From Rhodoblastus acidophilus (GTDB lineage Bacteria > Pseudomonadota > Alphaproteobacteria > Rhizobiales > Beijerinckiaceae), in the NCBI RefSeq assembly GCF_900187365.1, contig NZ_FYDG01000005.1, positions 124,001 through 188,000 of the forward strand: 64,000 nucleotides of DNA, read 5' to 3'. The notes beneath the pieces were generated by a model. It was not told the DNA's origin. It worked only from the letters and a program-made list of their open reading frames with translations, and made no database searches. Both the position numbers and the translations under genes were made by a program. This document shows, in pieces, positions 36,073 to 45,751 of the stretch. Position 1 is the stretch's first letter. Each line of letters opens with the position of its first letter.

Positions 36073-36471
36073 CTCCGTCTCCAATCTTTTTGGGACGCTC
36101 GCGCGACGCAATCCGTCCCATCCCCCTGCGCCGCAGCCACAGCGCCCAAAAATTCGACCAGACGGAAATTTTCCGCCCACCCCTAATAAACCGATAAATT
36201 GCGCCCATGCTTTTTGCAATCAGGGGACTCGGGAAATAGGAGGGATCAGGGGCGAAAGGCAGCGGGTGTTGCTTTTATGCAATAGCTAAACCGGGGCGCG
36301 AGACCGGCATGTAACTATAGTCGAACCGTTGCGACAACATAATGCGGCGCCGCATCTGAATTTATTCATAAAAATGTCATGCTATGCCACGAATCACGTC
36401 TTGAAGGTAAAGTTCTTCTCCGGTCCGGGGCGACGCAAAGCGCGGCCGGGACGCTCGAGCCTCTCACGCCG
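36073..36471. other. 399-bp intergenic region upstream of the porin gene
   Basis: No gene seen on either strand. It is much more AT-rich than the rest of the window near 36170-36410 and must hold the porin promoter. A 13-bp inverted repeat (CGGAAA and TTTCCG arms, 36163-36175) lies about 90 bp before the porin ATG, and a TATAGT box near 36320 lacks a convincing -35. The start at 36472 is the end of the sulP gene on the same strand. Confidence 0.6.
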
Positions 36472-38187
36472 TCATGGCGCCGCGTCTCCCGGCGCCTTGC
36501 CCTCGCCGTGATCGACCGCGTCCCGTTCCGCGGAGCCGGCCAGTTGACGCAAGGCCTCGTCAACGCTGTGAAAAATACGCCTTTGGCCGCCGCCGTCATG
36601 GCGGGCCAGCGCCTCCATCACGCCGGAGGCGCGCAGCGCGGCCTCGGCGCGCACGGATTCGAGCCGGGCGATGGCGAAATCGCAGCCGCGCGCATGGCAC
36701 TCGTCGATCGCCAGGGCGAGCGCCCGCGCGGCTGTATAGTCAATGGAGACGATGGCGGCGGCTTCCAGCACGATCAGCCGCGTCGGAGGCCGCCCCGCGA
36801 CCTCCAGCAATTGCGCGCGGAACTGGTCGGCGTTCAGAAAGGACAGCGGCGCCTGGAACCCGACCACGGCCACGCCCGCCAGGGTTTCGCCCGCGCTGAC
36901 GAGGCCGCGGGGCCACCACACGGTTTCGCCCGGCAGACGCTCGAAAATCCGCAGGTCGGCGCGGGTCGTGGCCCAGGCGCCATTGATCAGCGACAGGATG
37001 ATCGCCAGGGCCACGCCGATTTGCGCCGGAAGCAGCGTCATCGCCGCCGCCGTCGCCGGAATCAGCAGAAATTCGGCCGGCGAGCGGTGGAAAATGTCGC
37101 GCATCGCCTCAAGGCGGATCAGACGCCCGGCGATATAGAACAGAATGGCGGCCAGCGCCGCTTCGGGCACATGGCGCAGCGCCGGTTCCCCAAAGGCGGC
37201 GACCAGCGCCGTGACGGCGGCGGCCGTAAGCCCCGCCCATTGGCTGCGGCCGCCGCTTTCCGCGACGATCGCCGTGCGCGGCGGGCTGGCGTTGACGGGA
37301 AAGGCGCCGATCAGCCCGGCGAGCACGCTGCCGGCGCCCAGGCCAATGAAATCGCGGTCGATTCCGTTGCTCTCGCCCTCCTCCGCATAGGCGCGGCTCA
37401 CGGCGGCGCCCTGCGTCATGACAAGCAAAGTGAGGAGAACCGCGAGGCCCGCGACGCGCGAAAGATCGTCGAGGCTGACGGCGCCGATCGGCTGAACCGG
37501 CGCGATGGCGGAGAACGGGCCGATCACCGGCAGGCCGCGCGCCTCCAGGCCGAAGCCGACGGAAACGGCGGCGGCGCCGGTCATGGCGAGCAAGGGCGCG
37601 ACGCCCTTCGGCCCGCATTTCTCCATGGCCAGAATGGCCGCGAGCGCGCCCAGGCCGATCAGCGCGGAATCCGGCCGGATGTCGGCGAGATGGCTGAAAA
37701 CCGCGACGCCAGAGGGAAGGCCGAGCAGAGCCGGCGTCTGCGACAGCACGATATGGACGGCGACGCCGGCGAGAAAGCCGGTCATCACCGGAATCGACAA
37801 CAGGTTCGCCACCCATCCGGCCCGGAACAGGCCGGCGGCGATCATCATCGCCCCGACGAACAGCGCCAGCAGGACCGCCAGCGCGGCATATTGCGCCGAC
37901 CCAGCCGCCGCCACCGTCGCCAGCGAAGCCGCGAAGATCGGCGTGATCGTGGAATCCGCGCCCACGGACATCCGGCGGCTGGCGCCGAACAGGGCGAAGC
38001 CCAGCGCGCCCGCGATAAACGCCAGGAACCCGATCGAGGGCGCGAAGCCGCCCATGCGGGCCGTGGCCATTTGCTCGGGCGCGGCGATGGCGGCGAGGGT
38101 CAGTCCCGCCAGCAGATCGGCGCGCCACGACCGGGCGCCGCCGCGCAAAGCAACAAATGACCGCCCGCTCGCCTGTGTGCCGCTCAT
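36472..38187 (-). CDS. SulP-family anion transporter
   Basis: Inner-membrane transporter of the SLC26/SulP family (sulfate, bicarbonate or other anions). The 571 residues start MSGTQASGRSFVALRGG after a GGAGG site. About residues 20-410 hold ten or more hydrophobic helices, including the PEQMATARMGGFAPSIGF first-helix motif and FPVNASPPRTAIVAESGGRSQ. A C-terminal STAS domain follows (about 430-545, with RLIVLEAAAIVSIDYTAARAL). Substrate not decidable. It ends 399 bp before the porin gene and is divergent from glk. Confidence 0.9.
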   Translation of the reverse strand: MSGTQASGRSFVALRGGARSWRADLLAGLTLAAIAAPEQMATARMGGFAPSIGFLAFIAGALGFALFGASRRMSVGADSTITPIFAASLATVAAAGSAQYAALAVLLALFVGAMMIAAGLFRAGWVANLLSIPVMTGFLAGVAVHIVLSQTPALLGLPSGVAVFSHLADIRPDSALIGLGALAAILAMEKCGPKGVAPLLAMTGAAAVSVGFGLEARGLPVIGPFSAIAPVQPIGAVSLDDLSRVAGLAVLLTLLVMTQGAAVSRAYAEEGESNGIDRDFIGLGAGSVLAGLIGAFPVNASPPRTAIVAESGGRSQWAGLTAAAVTALVAAFGEPALRHVPEAALAAILFYIAGRLIRLEAMRDIFHRSPAEFLLIPATAAAMTLLPAQIGVALAIILSLINGAWATTRADLRIFERLPGETVWWPRGLVSAGETLAGVAVVGFQAPLSFLNADQFRAQLLEVAGRPPTRLIVLEAAAIVSIDYTAARALALAIDECHARGCDFAIARLESVRAEAALRASGVMEALARHDGGGQRRIFHSVDEALRQLAGSAERDAVDHGEGKAPGDAAP

Positions 38188-38345
38188 GCGCGCCTCCGTC
38201 GGGCCAATCTGTCCGATGGCGCGCGCGAAGGAAAGAGCCGGCCGTCTGGCGCGCGTTTTGCCCGCGGCGCGGAAGAATGTTCGTCGGGGGCGTCCATCGC
38301 CGGCGATTTGCGTTAGCATGACGTCAGCCCAAGGGAGGATTTTGC

Positions 38346-39314
38346 GTGATCGCCAACGGTCCCAACCAAGAGATCATCGCCGTCGCCGATATTGGCGGCA
38401 CCCACGCCCGCTTCGCGCTGGCGCGGGTCGGACGCGACATCCGGCCGGAACTCGGCGAGCCCATGGTGTTGCGAACGGCGGATTATCCCGATCTCGGCGC
38501 GGCCTTTGGCGCCTTCGTCGCGAAGCTCGACGTGCGGCCGCGGCGCGGCAGCTTCGCCCTCGCCTGCCCGATTCGCGGCGAAAAGCTGAAATTCACCAAC
38601 AATCCCTGGACGCTGCGCCCGGCGAGTCTCGCCGGGGAGATCGGCCTCGACGAGGTGCGCCTGCTCAACGATTTCGGCGCCGTCGGCCATGCCGCCGCCA
38701 AGGCCGATCCGCGCGATTTCACCCATATTTGCGGGCCGAACCGCCCGCCGCCGCACGCTGGCGTGAGTTCGATCCTGGGTCCGGGCACCGGCCTCGGCGT
38801 CGCCCAGCTGATCCGCGACGGCGACGCTTACCGGGTGGTCGAAACCGAGGGCGGCCACATCGACTTCGCCCCGCATGACGCCTTTGAAGATGGGCTGCTG
38901 GCGCGGCTGCGCGAAAAATTCGGCCGCGTCTCGATCGAGCGCGTGCTGTCGGGGCCGGGCCTCGCCGAAATCTTTTCGGCCATGCCGGGCGCCCCCGCGC
39001 AGCGGCCGGCCGATCCGGCGCTGTGGGCGGCGGCCATTTCCGGCGCCGACGAAATCGCGCGCGCCGCCTTGCAGAAATTCTGCCTCTGCCTCGGCGCCGT
39101 CGCGGGCGACCTCGCGCTGGTCCATGGCGCCGAAGCCGTCATCCTCGCCGGGGGGCTGGCGCCGCGCTTCGCGCCCATGCTGACCGCGTTCGGATTCGCC
39201 GACAGGTTTCGCGCCAAAGGGCGGTATCGCGAGACGATGAGCAACATTCCCGTCTGGATGATCACCCATCCGCAACCCGGGCTGTTCGGGGCCGCCGCCG
39301 CCTTCACGCCATGA
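38346..39314 (+). CDS. glk: glucokinase
   Basis: Phosphorylates glucose with ATP. The 322 residues from a GTG start, with GGAGG upstream, carry the phosphate-1 motif VADIGGTHARFALAR, the sugar-binding LLNDFGAVGHA, GPGTGLGVA, and the TEGGHIDFAP segment. This is the non-ROK proteobacterial Glk type. Divergent from sulP, and its stop codon overlaps the tail of the convergent ppa terminator. Confidence 0.94.
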   Translation: MIANGPNQEIIAVADIGGTHARFALARVGRDIRPELGEPMVLRTADYPDLGAAFGAFVAKLDVRPRRGSFALACPIRGEKLKFTNNPWTLRPASLAGEIGLDEVRLLNDFGAVGHAAAKADPRDFTHICGPNRPPPHAGVSSILGPGTGLGVAQLIRDGDAYRVVETEGGHIDFAPHDAFEDGLLARLREKFGRVSIERVLSGPGLAEIFSAMPGAPAQRPADPALWAAAISGADEIARAALQKFCLCLGAVAGDLALVHGAEAVILAGGLAPRFAPMLTAFGFADRFRAKGRYRETMSNIPVWMITHPQPGLFGAAAAFTP

Positions 39315-39345
39315 AAAAGGGCGCGGCCGTTCGCGCCGCGCCCTT
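39314..39345 (-). terminator. rho-independent terminator of ppa
   Basis: Perfect 10-bp stem (AAGGGCGCGG and complement) with a 9-base loop, followed on the minus strand by a run of T residues. It begins 23 bp past the ppa stop and reaches the glk stop codon, so it may also help end glk transcription. Confidence 0.85.
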
Positions 39346-39367
39346 ACATCAAGTCAGACGGCTGACT

Positions 39368-39904
39368 TTACTTCTTTTCGGTCTTGGCGCGATCGACGGC
39401 TTCGAGAATGATGCGGCGCGCCTCGTCGGCGTCGCCCCAGCCGGCGAACTTGACCCACTTGCCGGGTTCCAGATCCTTGTAGTGGGTGAAGAAATGCTCG
39501 ATCTGCTTCCAGGTGATCTCCGGCAGATCGGTGTAATTCTTCACCCGCTCGTAGCGCTTGGTGAGCTTGGGGCTGGGCACGGCGAGGATTTTCTCGTCGC
39601 CGCCGGCCTCGTCGGTCATCTTCAGCACGCCGATCGGGCGGACATTGATGACGGCGCCGGGAATGAGCGGGCGGGTGTTGGCGACCAGCACGTCGCAGGG
39701 GTCGCCGTCCTCGGACAAGGTGTGCGGAATGAAGCCGTAATTGCCGGGGTAGCGCATGGGCGTATAGAGGAAGCGGTCCACCATCAGCGCGCCCGACGGC
39801 TTGTCCATTTCATATTTGATCGGCTCCCCGCCAATCGGAACTTCGATCACGACATTGACGTCTTCCGGGGGATTTCTGCCGATGCTAATGGCGTCGAGAC
39901 GCAT
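39368..39904 (-). CDS. ppa: inorganic pyrophosphatase (family I)
   Basis: Soluble Mg-dependent enzyme hydrolysing pyrophosphate to drive biosynthesis. The 178 residues contain the signature [11 protein letters not shown] and the catalytic [12 protein letters not shown] and [11 protein letters not shown] segments. GGAGAG precedes the ATG. Monocistronic with its own terminator. Confidence 0.97.
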   Translation of the reverse strand: MRLDAISIGRNPPEDVNVVIEVPIGGEPIKYEMDKPSGALMVDRFLYTPMRYPGNYGFIPHTLSEDGDPCDVLVANTRPLIPGAVINVRPIGVLKMTDEAGGDEKILAVPSPKLTKRYERVKNYTDLPEITWKQIEHFFTHYKDLEPGKWVKFAGWGDADEARRIILEAVDRAKTEKK

Positions 39905-39977
39905 GGGACTCTCCGATATTTATCCTGAGCCCCTGTTTAGTCATTCACTCGACGATCGCAACCGGAACTTTACGCTA

Positions 39978-40496
39978 CTACCCGCAAGGGCTCTCGAACC
40001 CGAAGGCGACGCGTCCGAGCCGCAGGCCGGCGAAAAGTTCGCTCGCGCGGCGAATCTCCCGACCGCCAAGCCTGCGATAAAAATCGAGCGCGCGGGCATT
40101 GTCCGCCAGCGACCACACCAGCGTCCGGTCGAGCCCATTGACGGCGAGATCCTGACGGCCAGCCAGAAACAGCCGCCGGCCAAAGCCAAGCCCTTGATAT
40201 TCGGGGGCGAGATAAAGCTCGAAAATTTCGCCGTCATAGTCCAGCGACGGCGCCCGGTTGCGCCCGTAGGAAACATAGCCGCCGACTCGCCCGTGCATGG
40301 ACAGAACCAGCAGACGGCTGCCCTGCAAAACGGCGCGCCGCCACCACGTCGGGCCGCGCCGGGCGATCAGCCGCTCCAGCTCCTCTCCCGGGATCACGCC
40401 ACGATAGGCCTCGCGCCACGCCGCGTCATGGACGGCGGCGATGTGATCCGCATCGCCGGGGATTGCGCGTCTGATCGTTATGAGCGCCTGCGACAT
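39978..40496 (-). CDS. GNAT-family N-acetyltransferase
   Basis: Acetyl-CoA-dependent acyltransferase of 172 residues with unknown acceptor. Starts MSQALITIRRAIPGDADHIAAVHDAAWREAYRG, then the acetyl-CoA site ELYLAPEYQGLGFGRRL and the NARALDFYRRLGG end motif. It could act on a small amine or a protein; nothing nearby points to a substrate. The gap to ppa is 73 bp. Confidence 0.88.
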   Translation of the reverse strand: MSQALITIRRAIPGDADHIAAVHDAAWREAYRGVIPGEELERLIARRGPTWWRRAVLQGSRLLVLSMHGRVGGYVSYGRNRAPSLDYDGEIFELYLAPEYQGLGFGRRLFLAGRQDLAVNGLDRTLVWSLADNARALDFYRRLGGREIRRASELFAGLRLGRVAFGFESPCG

Positions 40497-40678
40497 GATA
40501 AGGATGTTACGACCAAGCGCCGGAGGCTGGCAAGCCGGTTCGGCGCGAAACCCTCATTGCGCGCGCGCCAACCGGCGGCTCGCCGAGGAATCAACGAAAG
40601 CTTAGACGCAGGTCATGTTGCGGAGCAGATTTTTCCGTAAAATGGCCAAAATCGCCCTTCTCACGAGTTTGTCTTCGC

Positions 40679-41158
40679 ATGCCCAAAAAGATTAAGGCGC
40701 AAGCGCCCAAAGCCGGCGCGGCCTCCAGCGTATCTCCTCTCGGCAAACAGAAGAAGCGCCGCTCCGGCAAATTGACCCTCGCCCTTTCGTTGGCGCGCGC
40801 GCGAAAACTCGCCGGCGACCTCTATCAGGCGGCCGGCCTGCGCCTGTGGGCGGAGGCGATCGAGGCCGCCGCGCCCGAGACCCGCGAGGAGCTGACCCAG
40901 TTGCAGGACGCGATCTGCGACGCCGGAGACCTGTTGAAACAGGCGAAATCCAGCAACGCCCACCATCTCGCCGTGTTCATGGTCGCCTGTTTCGACCGCA
41001 AGGGTCTGCCGTCGACGACGCCGCAATTCATCACCGCCGCCAGCGAGGACGAGGCGCTGGCGATCTGGAAGTCCGCCTTCAACGGCGATTTCGGTCGGCG
41101 CAAGCCCCGGGCGAAACGCGTGCCCGAGCGAGGCGAAGCGGCGGGATTGCACGTCTGA
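40679..41158 (+). CDS. uncharacterised basic protein
   Basis: Not recognised. The 159 residues have a strongly basic, low-complexity N-terminus (MPKKIKAQAPKAG and GKQKKRRSGK), a helical middle (LARARKLAGDLYQAAGLRLWAEAIEAA, EELTQLQDAICDAGDLLKQA) and a basic tail (GRRKPRAKRVPERGE). No signal peptide or membrane helix is seen. It ends 56 bp before the ABC transporter on the same strand. The start has no good ribosome site, so it could be shorter. It may bind nucleic acid, but that rests on charge alone. Confidence 0.65.
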   Translation: MPKKIKAQAPKAGAASSVSPLGKQKKRRSGKLTLALSLARARKLAGDLYQAAGLRLWAEAIEAAAPETREELTQLQDAICDAGDLLKQAKSSNAHHLAVFMVACFDRKGLPSTTPQFITAASEDEALAIWKSAFNGDFGRRKPRAKRVPERGEAAGLHV

Positions 41159-41214
41159 AGCTTGCCGCCGCCCCCCTGGCTCCTATATCCAGGCAGAAAC
41201 AAACTGGTGCCGCC

Positions 41215-43107
41215 TTGAACGAACATGATTCCGGTCGCGGGCCGGACCGTCTGTGGTCCGTGCTTCGAGAGCTTACGCCCTATGTCTGGCCCAACGGGCG
41301 CGGCGACCTCAAAATCCGTATTTTCATCTCTTTCATCTTGCTGATTCTGGCCAAGCTGGCGACCATCGCCATGCCTTACGCCTTCAAATGGGCGACGGAC
41401 GCGCTGACCGAACTGGCCAAGGGCGCCCCGCCCGCGACGGAGATTTTCGCCGGCCCGATCGCGCTCACTTTCCTTTATGGCGGGCTGCGCATCGCCATGG
41501 CCGGCTTCACCCAGGCGCGCGACGCGCTGTTCGCCGAAGTCGCGATGAATGCGGTGCGGCGGCTGGCGCTCGACGTGTTCGTGCATCTTCACGCCCTGCC
41601 GCTGCGCTTCCATCTCGAACGCAAGACCGGCGCCCTCACCCGCGTGCTGGAGCGCGGCCGCAACGCCATCGAAACGCTGACCCGCATGGTGATGCTGACC
41701 GGCGTTCCCACGATTTTCGAACTGGCGCTGGTGTTCGGCGTGCTGCTGTTCCAGTTCGACGCGCGCTACGCCGCCATCGTCCTCGTCACCATCGTCGCCT
41801 ATCTCGCCTATACGTTCGTGGCCACCAACTGGCGCATTTCGATCCGCCGCTCGATGAACGAGAGCGATTCCGACGCCAACGCCAAGGCCATCGACTCGCT
41901 GCTCAATTACGAGACGGTCAAATATTTCGGCGCCGAAAAGCGCGAAGCGGCGCGCTACGACCGCACCATGGCCCGCTACGAGCGCAACAGCGTCAAGAGC
42001 TACATCTCGCTCAACGTGCTGAATTTCGGCCAGACGCTGATCTTCACCCTCGGCATGGCCACCCTGATGGCGCTGTGCGTGTCGGGCATCCAGCAGGGCC
42101 GCAACAGCGTCGGCGATTTCGTGCTGCTCAACGCCATGATGATCCAGCTTTACCAGCCGCTCAACTTCATGGGCATGGTCTATCGCGAGATCAAGCAGGC
42201 GCTGATCGACATTTCCATGATGTTCGACATTCTGAAACAGCCGAACGAGATCGCCGAGGCGCCGGATGCGCCCGCCCTGGTCGTGCGCGCGGGATCGCTG
42301 CGGTTCGACGACGTGCATTTCGCCTATGACCCGGCGCGCCCGATCCTGCGCGGCCTGAGTTTTGAGGCGCCCGCCGGCAAGACGCTGGCGCTCGTCGGCC
42401 CCTCCGGCGCCGGCAAATCCACGATCTCCCGGCTGATCTTCCGGTTTTACCAGCCGCAGCGGGGCCGCATCCTCATCGACGGGCAGGACATTTCCAAAGT
42501 CTCGCTCGAATCCTTGCGCGCCTGTCTCGGCATGGCGGCGCAGGACAATGTGCTGTTCAACGACACCATCCGCTACAACATCCTCTACGGCCGCCCCGAA
42601 GCGAGCGAGGAGGAGATGCGCGCCGCCGCCGCCCTGGCGCGGATCGACAAATTCGTCGAGCTGGCGCCCGGCGGCTATGAGGCCCAGGTCGGCGAGCGCG
42701 GCCTAAAACTGTCGGGCGGGGAGAAGCAGCGCGTCGCCATCGCCCGCACCCTGCTGAAGAACCCGTCCATTCTCGTGCTCGACGAAGCCACCAGCGCGCT
42801 CGACACGCTGACCGAGCGCGAAATCCAGGAGACGCTGGAGGATCTGCCGCGCAAGGGCGCCACCATCGTCATCGCCCACCGCCTGTCCACCATCGTCAAG
42901 GCCGACGAAATCCTGGTGATCGACCAGGGGGCCATTGTCGAGCGCGGCGACCACGCGACCCTGCTGGCGCAGGGCGGCGTCTATGCGGCGCTGTGGAACC
43001 GCCAGCGCGCGGAACAGCAGGCGGCGGCCCACGCCGAGTTGGAGACGGAGACGCCGCGCGAAAAGAAGGGCGACGACGAACTGCTGTTCGGCGCCTCGGA
43101 GCTGTGA
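41215..43107 (+). CDS. Atm1-type ABC exporter (fused permease and ATPase)
   Basis: Inner-membrane exporter of the Atm1/HMT1 family, related to those moving glutathione-linked sulfur or metal compounds. The 630 residues from a TTG start ([20 protein letters not shown]) have six membrane helices in the first 330, then the ATPase with Walker [11 protein letters not shown], signature LSGGEKQR, Walker [12 protein letters not shown] and the AHRLST H-loop. The longer frame upstream overlaps the previous gene and is rejected; no in-frame ATG exists nearby. Glutathione reductase lies 1.3 kb downstream on the same strand, which fits a glutathione-linked cargo (inference). Confidence 0.9.
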   Translation: MNEHDSGRGPDRLWSVLRELTPYVWPNGRGDLKIRIFISFILLILAKLATIAMPYAFKWATDALTELAKGAPPATEIFAGPIALTFLYGGLRIAMAGFTQARDALFAEVAMNAVRRLALDVFVHLHALPLRFHLERKTGALTRVLERGRNAIETLTRMVMLTGVPTIFELALVFGVLLFQFDARYAAIVLVTIVAYLAYTFVATNWRISIRRSMNESDSDANAKAIDSLLNYETVKYFGAEKREAARYDRTMARYERNSVKSYISLNVLNFGQTLIFTLGMATLMALCVSGIQQGRNSVGDFVLLNAMMIQLYQPLNFMGMVYREIKQALIDISMMFDILKQPNEIAEAPDAPALVVRAGSLRFDDVHFAYDPARPILRGLSFEAPAGKTLALVGPSGAGKSTISRLIFRFYQPQRGRILIDGQDISKVSLESLRACLGMAAQDNVLFNDTIRYNILYGRPEASEEEMRAAAALARIDKFVELAPGGYEAQVGERGLKLSGGEKQRVAIARTLLKNPSILVLDEATSALDTLTEREIQETLEDLPRKGATIVIAHRLSTIVKADEILVIDQGAIVERGDHATLLAQGGVYAALWNRQRAEQQAAAHAELETETPREKKGDDELLFGASEL

Positions 43108-43171
43108 GCCGCCCGATTGCCTTTCCCGGCGCGAGCCTTTAGGCCTAGTTTCAAAATTGGAGGTTCGCGCC

Positions 43172-43885
43172 TTGTCCCTTTCTCCCGTCGAACAATTGAA
43201 ACGATTGGCCGCCGAGCGCGCCGCCGCCCTGGTGAAGCCGGGCATGAAGCTCGGCCTCGGCACCGGCTCCACCGCCGCCCATTTCGTCGATTGCGTCGGC
43301 GAAAAGGTCCGCGACGGACTCGATGTGGTCTGCGTGCCCACGTCCGAACGCACCCGCCTGCAGGCGCAGGGTTGGAACATCAAGCTGTCGACGCTCGACG
43401 AGACTCCGGAGCTCGACCTCACCGTGGACGGCGCCGACGAATTCGATCCGGCGCTGCGACTGGTCAAGGGCGGCGGCGGCGCGCTTTTACGCGAAAAGAT
43501 TGTGGCTTCGTCGTCAAAACGCATGGTGGTGATCACCGACGCCTCGAAAGAGGTGAAGTTGCTCGGCAAGTTCAAGCTGCCGGTCGAAGCCGACCTGTTC
43601 GGCCTCACCGCGACCGCCCGCAAAATCGAGGCCGCGGCCAAGGCGACCGGCTGCGCCGGCCCGATCGTGCTGCGCAAGACGGCGGACGGCGGGCGTTTCC
43701 TCACCGATGGCGGCAACGCCATTTTCGATTGCGATTTCGGCGTCATTCCCGACGCCGACGGACTCGCTTTGGCCCTCAACGCCATTCCCGGCGTGGTCGA
43801 GCACGGGCTGTTCATCGGTCTGGCCACGGCCGTGATCATCGCCGACGCTGCGGGGATTCGCGTGTTGGGCGATCTCTCGGCCTGA
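43172..43885 (+). CDS. rpiA: ribose-5-phosphate isomerase A
   Basis: Interconverts ribose 5-phosphate and ribulose 5-phosphate. The 237 residues begin at a TTG codon 8 bases after a strong GGAGG, giving [17 protein letters not shown]. Motifs: [42 protein letters not shown] (catalytic Asp, Glu and Lys) and [11 protein letters not shown]. Followed by the DUF2059 gene after 3 bp and gor directly after, one operon. Confidence 0.94.
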   Translation: MSLSPVEQLKRLAAERAAALVKPGMKLGLGTGSTAAHFVDCVGEKVRDGLDVVCVPTSERTRLQAQGWNIKLSTLDETPELDLTVDGADEFDPALRLVKGGGGALLREKIVASSSKRMVVITDASKEVKLLGKFKLPVEADLFGLTATARKIEAAAKATGCAGPIVLRKTADGGRFLTDGGNAIFDCDFGVIPDADGLALALNAIPGVVEHGLFIGLATAVIIADAAGIRVLGDLSA

Positions 43886-43888
43886 CCC

Positions 43889-44374
43889 ATGCGCCCCCTG
43901 TTCGCCGCGCTGCTGGCGCTCGCGCTCGCCCTCCCTGTCCACGCCGAAGACGCGGCGCCTGAAGCGGATTCGCTGCGGCTGGCGCGGTTGGTGGTCGAAA
44001 GCTCCGGCCTCGCGCGCTCGTTCCGCGCGCTGACCGACGCCATGCGCGCCGACATGGCGCGCGGCGCCACAACCCGCCCGGAACTCGCCAAGGATCTGCA
44101 GACGGCTTTGTCCGAAATGCAGCCGGATTTCGACGCCGAGACCGATGCGATGACGACGCGGGCCGCCGCGCTCTACGCGCAAAAACTGTCGCGGCGCGAA
44201 CTCGCCGATTGCGCCGTGTTCTTCGGCGGCGCGTCGGGCAAGGCCTATGTGGCGGCGCAACCGGCGCTGCTGGGCGATCTCGGTCTGGCGGTGTCGCAAT
44301 GGCGCGGCGCGGCTTCGGTCAGCCTGATGACCCGATTGCGCGAAAAGCTGCGCGCCAAAGGCAAGGATTTCTAG
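43889..44374 (+). CDS. DUF2059-domain exported protein
   Basis: Predicted periplasmic protein of 161 residues: signal peptide MRPLFAALLALALALPVHAE, then a helical DUF2059-type domain with the typical YAQKLSRRELADCAVFFGGASGKAY segment. Function of the family is unknown. It lies 3 bp after rpiA, and its TAG stop abuts the gor ATG, so expression with gor is likely. The rpiA-DUF2059-gor order recurs in Hyphomicrobiales. Confidence 0.82.
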   Translation: MRPLFAALLALALALPVHAEDAAPEADSLRLARLVVESSGLARSFRALTDAMRADMARGATTRPELAKDLQTALSEMQPDFDAETDAMTTRAAALYAQKLSRRELADCAVFFGGASGKAYVAAQPALLGDLGLAVSQWRGAASVSLMTRLREKLRAKGKDF

Positions 44375-45751
44375 ATGACTGGATATGACGTCGATCTGTT
44401 CGTCATCGGCGCCGGCTCGGGCGGCGTGCGCGCCGCGCGCATCGCCGCCAACCATGGCGCCAAGGTGATGGTGGCCGAGGAATTCCGCATTGGCGGAACC
44501 TGCGTCATTCGCGGCTGCGTGCCGAAAAAACTCTATGTCTACGCCTCGCGCTTCGCCGGCGATTTCGCTGCGGCCGAAAGCTTTGGCTGGCGCCTGCCGG
44601 GCAAGCCGGAATTCGACTGGCGCAAGCTGGTCGCCGCCAAGGAAGCCGAGATTACCCGCTTGTCCGGGCTCTATGCGGCCAATCTCGCCAAATCCAGCGT
44701 GGAGATCGTTCAGGAGCGCGCGGAGGTCGCCGGGCCGAACGAAATCCGGCTGGTCGGTTCCGGCCGCCGCCTGACCGCCCGGCATATTCTGGTGGCGACC
44801 GGCGGCGCGCCGCAGATGCACCCGGAAATTCCGGGAATCGAACACGCCATCTCCTCCAACGAGGTGTTCGACCTGCCGGATTTCCCGCAAAAACTCGTCA
44901 TTGTCGGCAGCGGCTATATCGCGGTGGAATTCGCCAGCATTTTCGCCCGCCTCGGCGCGGACGTGACGCTGCTGTTCCGCGCCGACCGCATTTTGCGCGG
45001 CTTTGACGATTTTATGCGCGAGGGTTTGAGCGAAGAACTGACGGCGGCGGGCGTGCGGCAATTGGCCGGCGTGCTGCCGACGGCGATCGAAAAGACCGCC
45101 AAGGGCTTGGGCGTGAAATTGTCCAACGGCGAGGGGCTTGTCGCCGACCAGGTTCTGGTGGCCACGGGACGCGCGCCCCACACAGCCGGACTCGGGCTGG
45201 AACAGGCCGGCGTCGAACTGGAGTGGAACGGCGCGATCCGCGTCAATGACGAAAGCGCCACCAATGTACCCTCGATCCACGCCGTCGGGGACGTCACCCA
45301 TCGCATCAACCTGACCCCGGTGGCGATCCGCGAAGGCCATCTGCTGGCGGACCGGCTATTCGGCGGCGGCGTGCAGAGCGTCGATTACGCGTTCATTCCG
45401 ACCGCCGTGTTCACCACGCCGGAAATCGGCACGGTCGGCCTGACCGAAGCCGAGGCGCGGGAAAAATACGCCATTGTCGATATTTACCAGACGGCGTTCC
45501 GGCCGATGAAGGCGACCATTTCCGGCGGCGCGGGGCGCACCCGCATGAAAATCGTGGTCGATGGCGACAGCGACCGCGTGCTCGGCGTCCACATTTTGGG
45601 CGAGGACGCCGGCGAAATGGCGCAGACCCTGGCGATTTCGCTGCGTCTCGGCGCGAAAAAAGCCGATTTCGACGCGACCATGGCGCTGCATCCCTCCGCG
45701 GCCGAAGAGTTGGTCACCCTGCGGACGCGGAGCGCGCGCTACACCCGTTAA
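44375..45751 (+). CDS. gor: glutathione-disulfide reductase
   Basis: NADPH flavoenzyme regenerating reduced glutathione. The 458 residues have the FAD motif VIGAGSGGVRAARIAA, the redox disulfide GGTCVIRGCVPKK, the NADPH-binding VGSGYIAVEFA, the second FAD motif HAVGDVTHRINLTPVA and the C-terminal catalytic His-Glu in ALHPSAAEELVT. The cysteine spacing and context favour Gor over mercuric or trypanothione reductase. Its end overlaps the convergent alcohol dehydrogenase by 4 bp. Confidence 0.95.
   Translation: MTGYDVDLFVIGAGSGGVRAARIAANHGAKVMVAEEFRIGGTCVIRGCVPKKLYVYASRFAGDFAAAESFGWRLPGKPEFDWRKLVAAKEAEITRLSGLYAANLAKSSVEIVQERAEVAGPNEIRLVGSGRRLTARHILVATGGAPQMHPEIPGIEHAISSNEVFDLPDFPQKLVIVGSGYIAVEFASIFARLGADVTLLFRADRILRGFDDFMREGLSEELTAAGVRQLAGVLPTAIEKTAKGLGVKLSNGEGLVADQVLVATGRAPHTAGLGLEQAGVELEWNGAIRVNDESATNVPSIHAVGDVTHRINLTPVAIREGHLLADRLFGGGVQSVDYAFIPTAVFTTPEIGTVGLTEAEAREKYAIVDIYQTAFRPMKATISGGAGRTRMKIVVDGDSDRVLGVHILGEDAGEMAQTLAISLRLGAKKADFDATMALHPSAAEELVTLRTRSARYTR

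Noticed and set aside
36073-36471. Small gene or tRNA in the 399-bp gap before the porin gene
   Set aside because: No frame with a ribosome site and no cloverleaf or TTCGA loop at proper spacing on either strand.
40825-42318. 497-codon open frame on the minus strand
   Set aside because: Antisense to the ABC exporter and the basic protein; composition is that of reverse-strand coding shadow.
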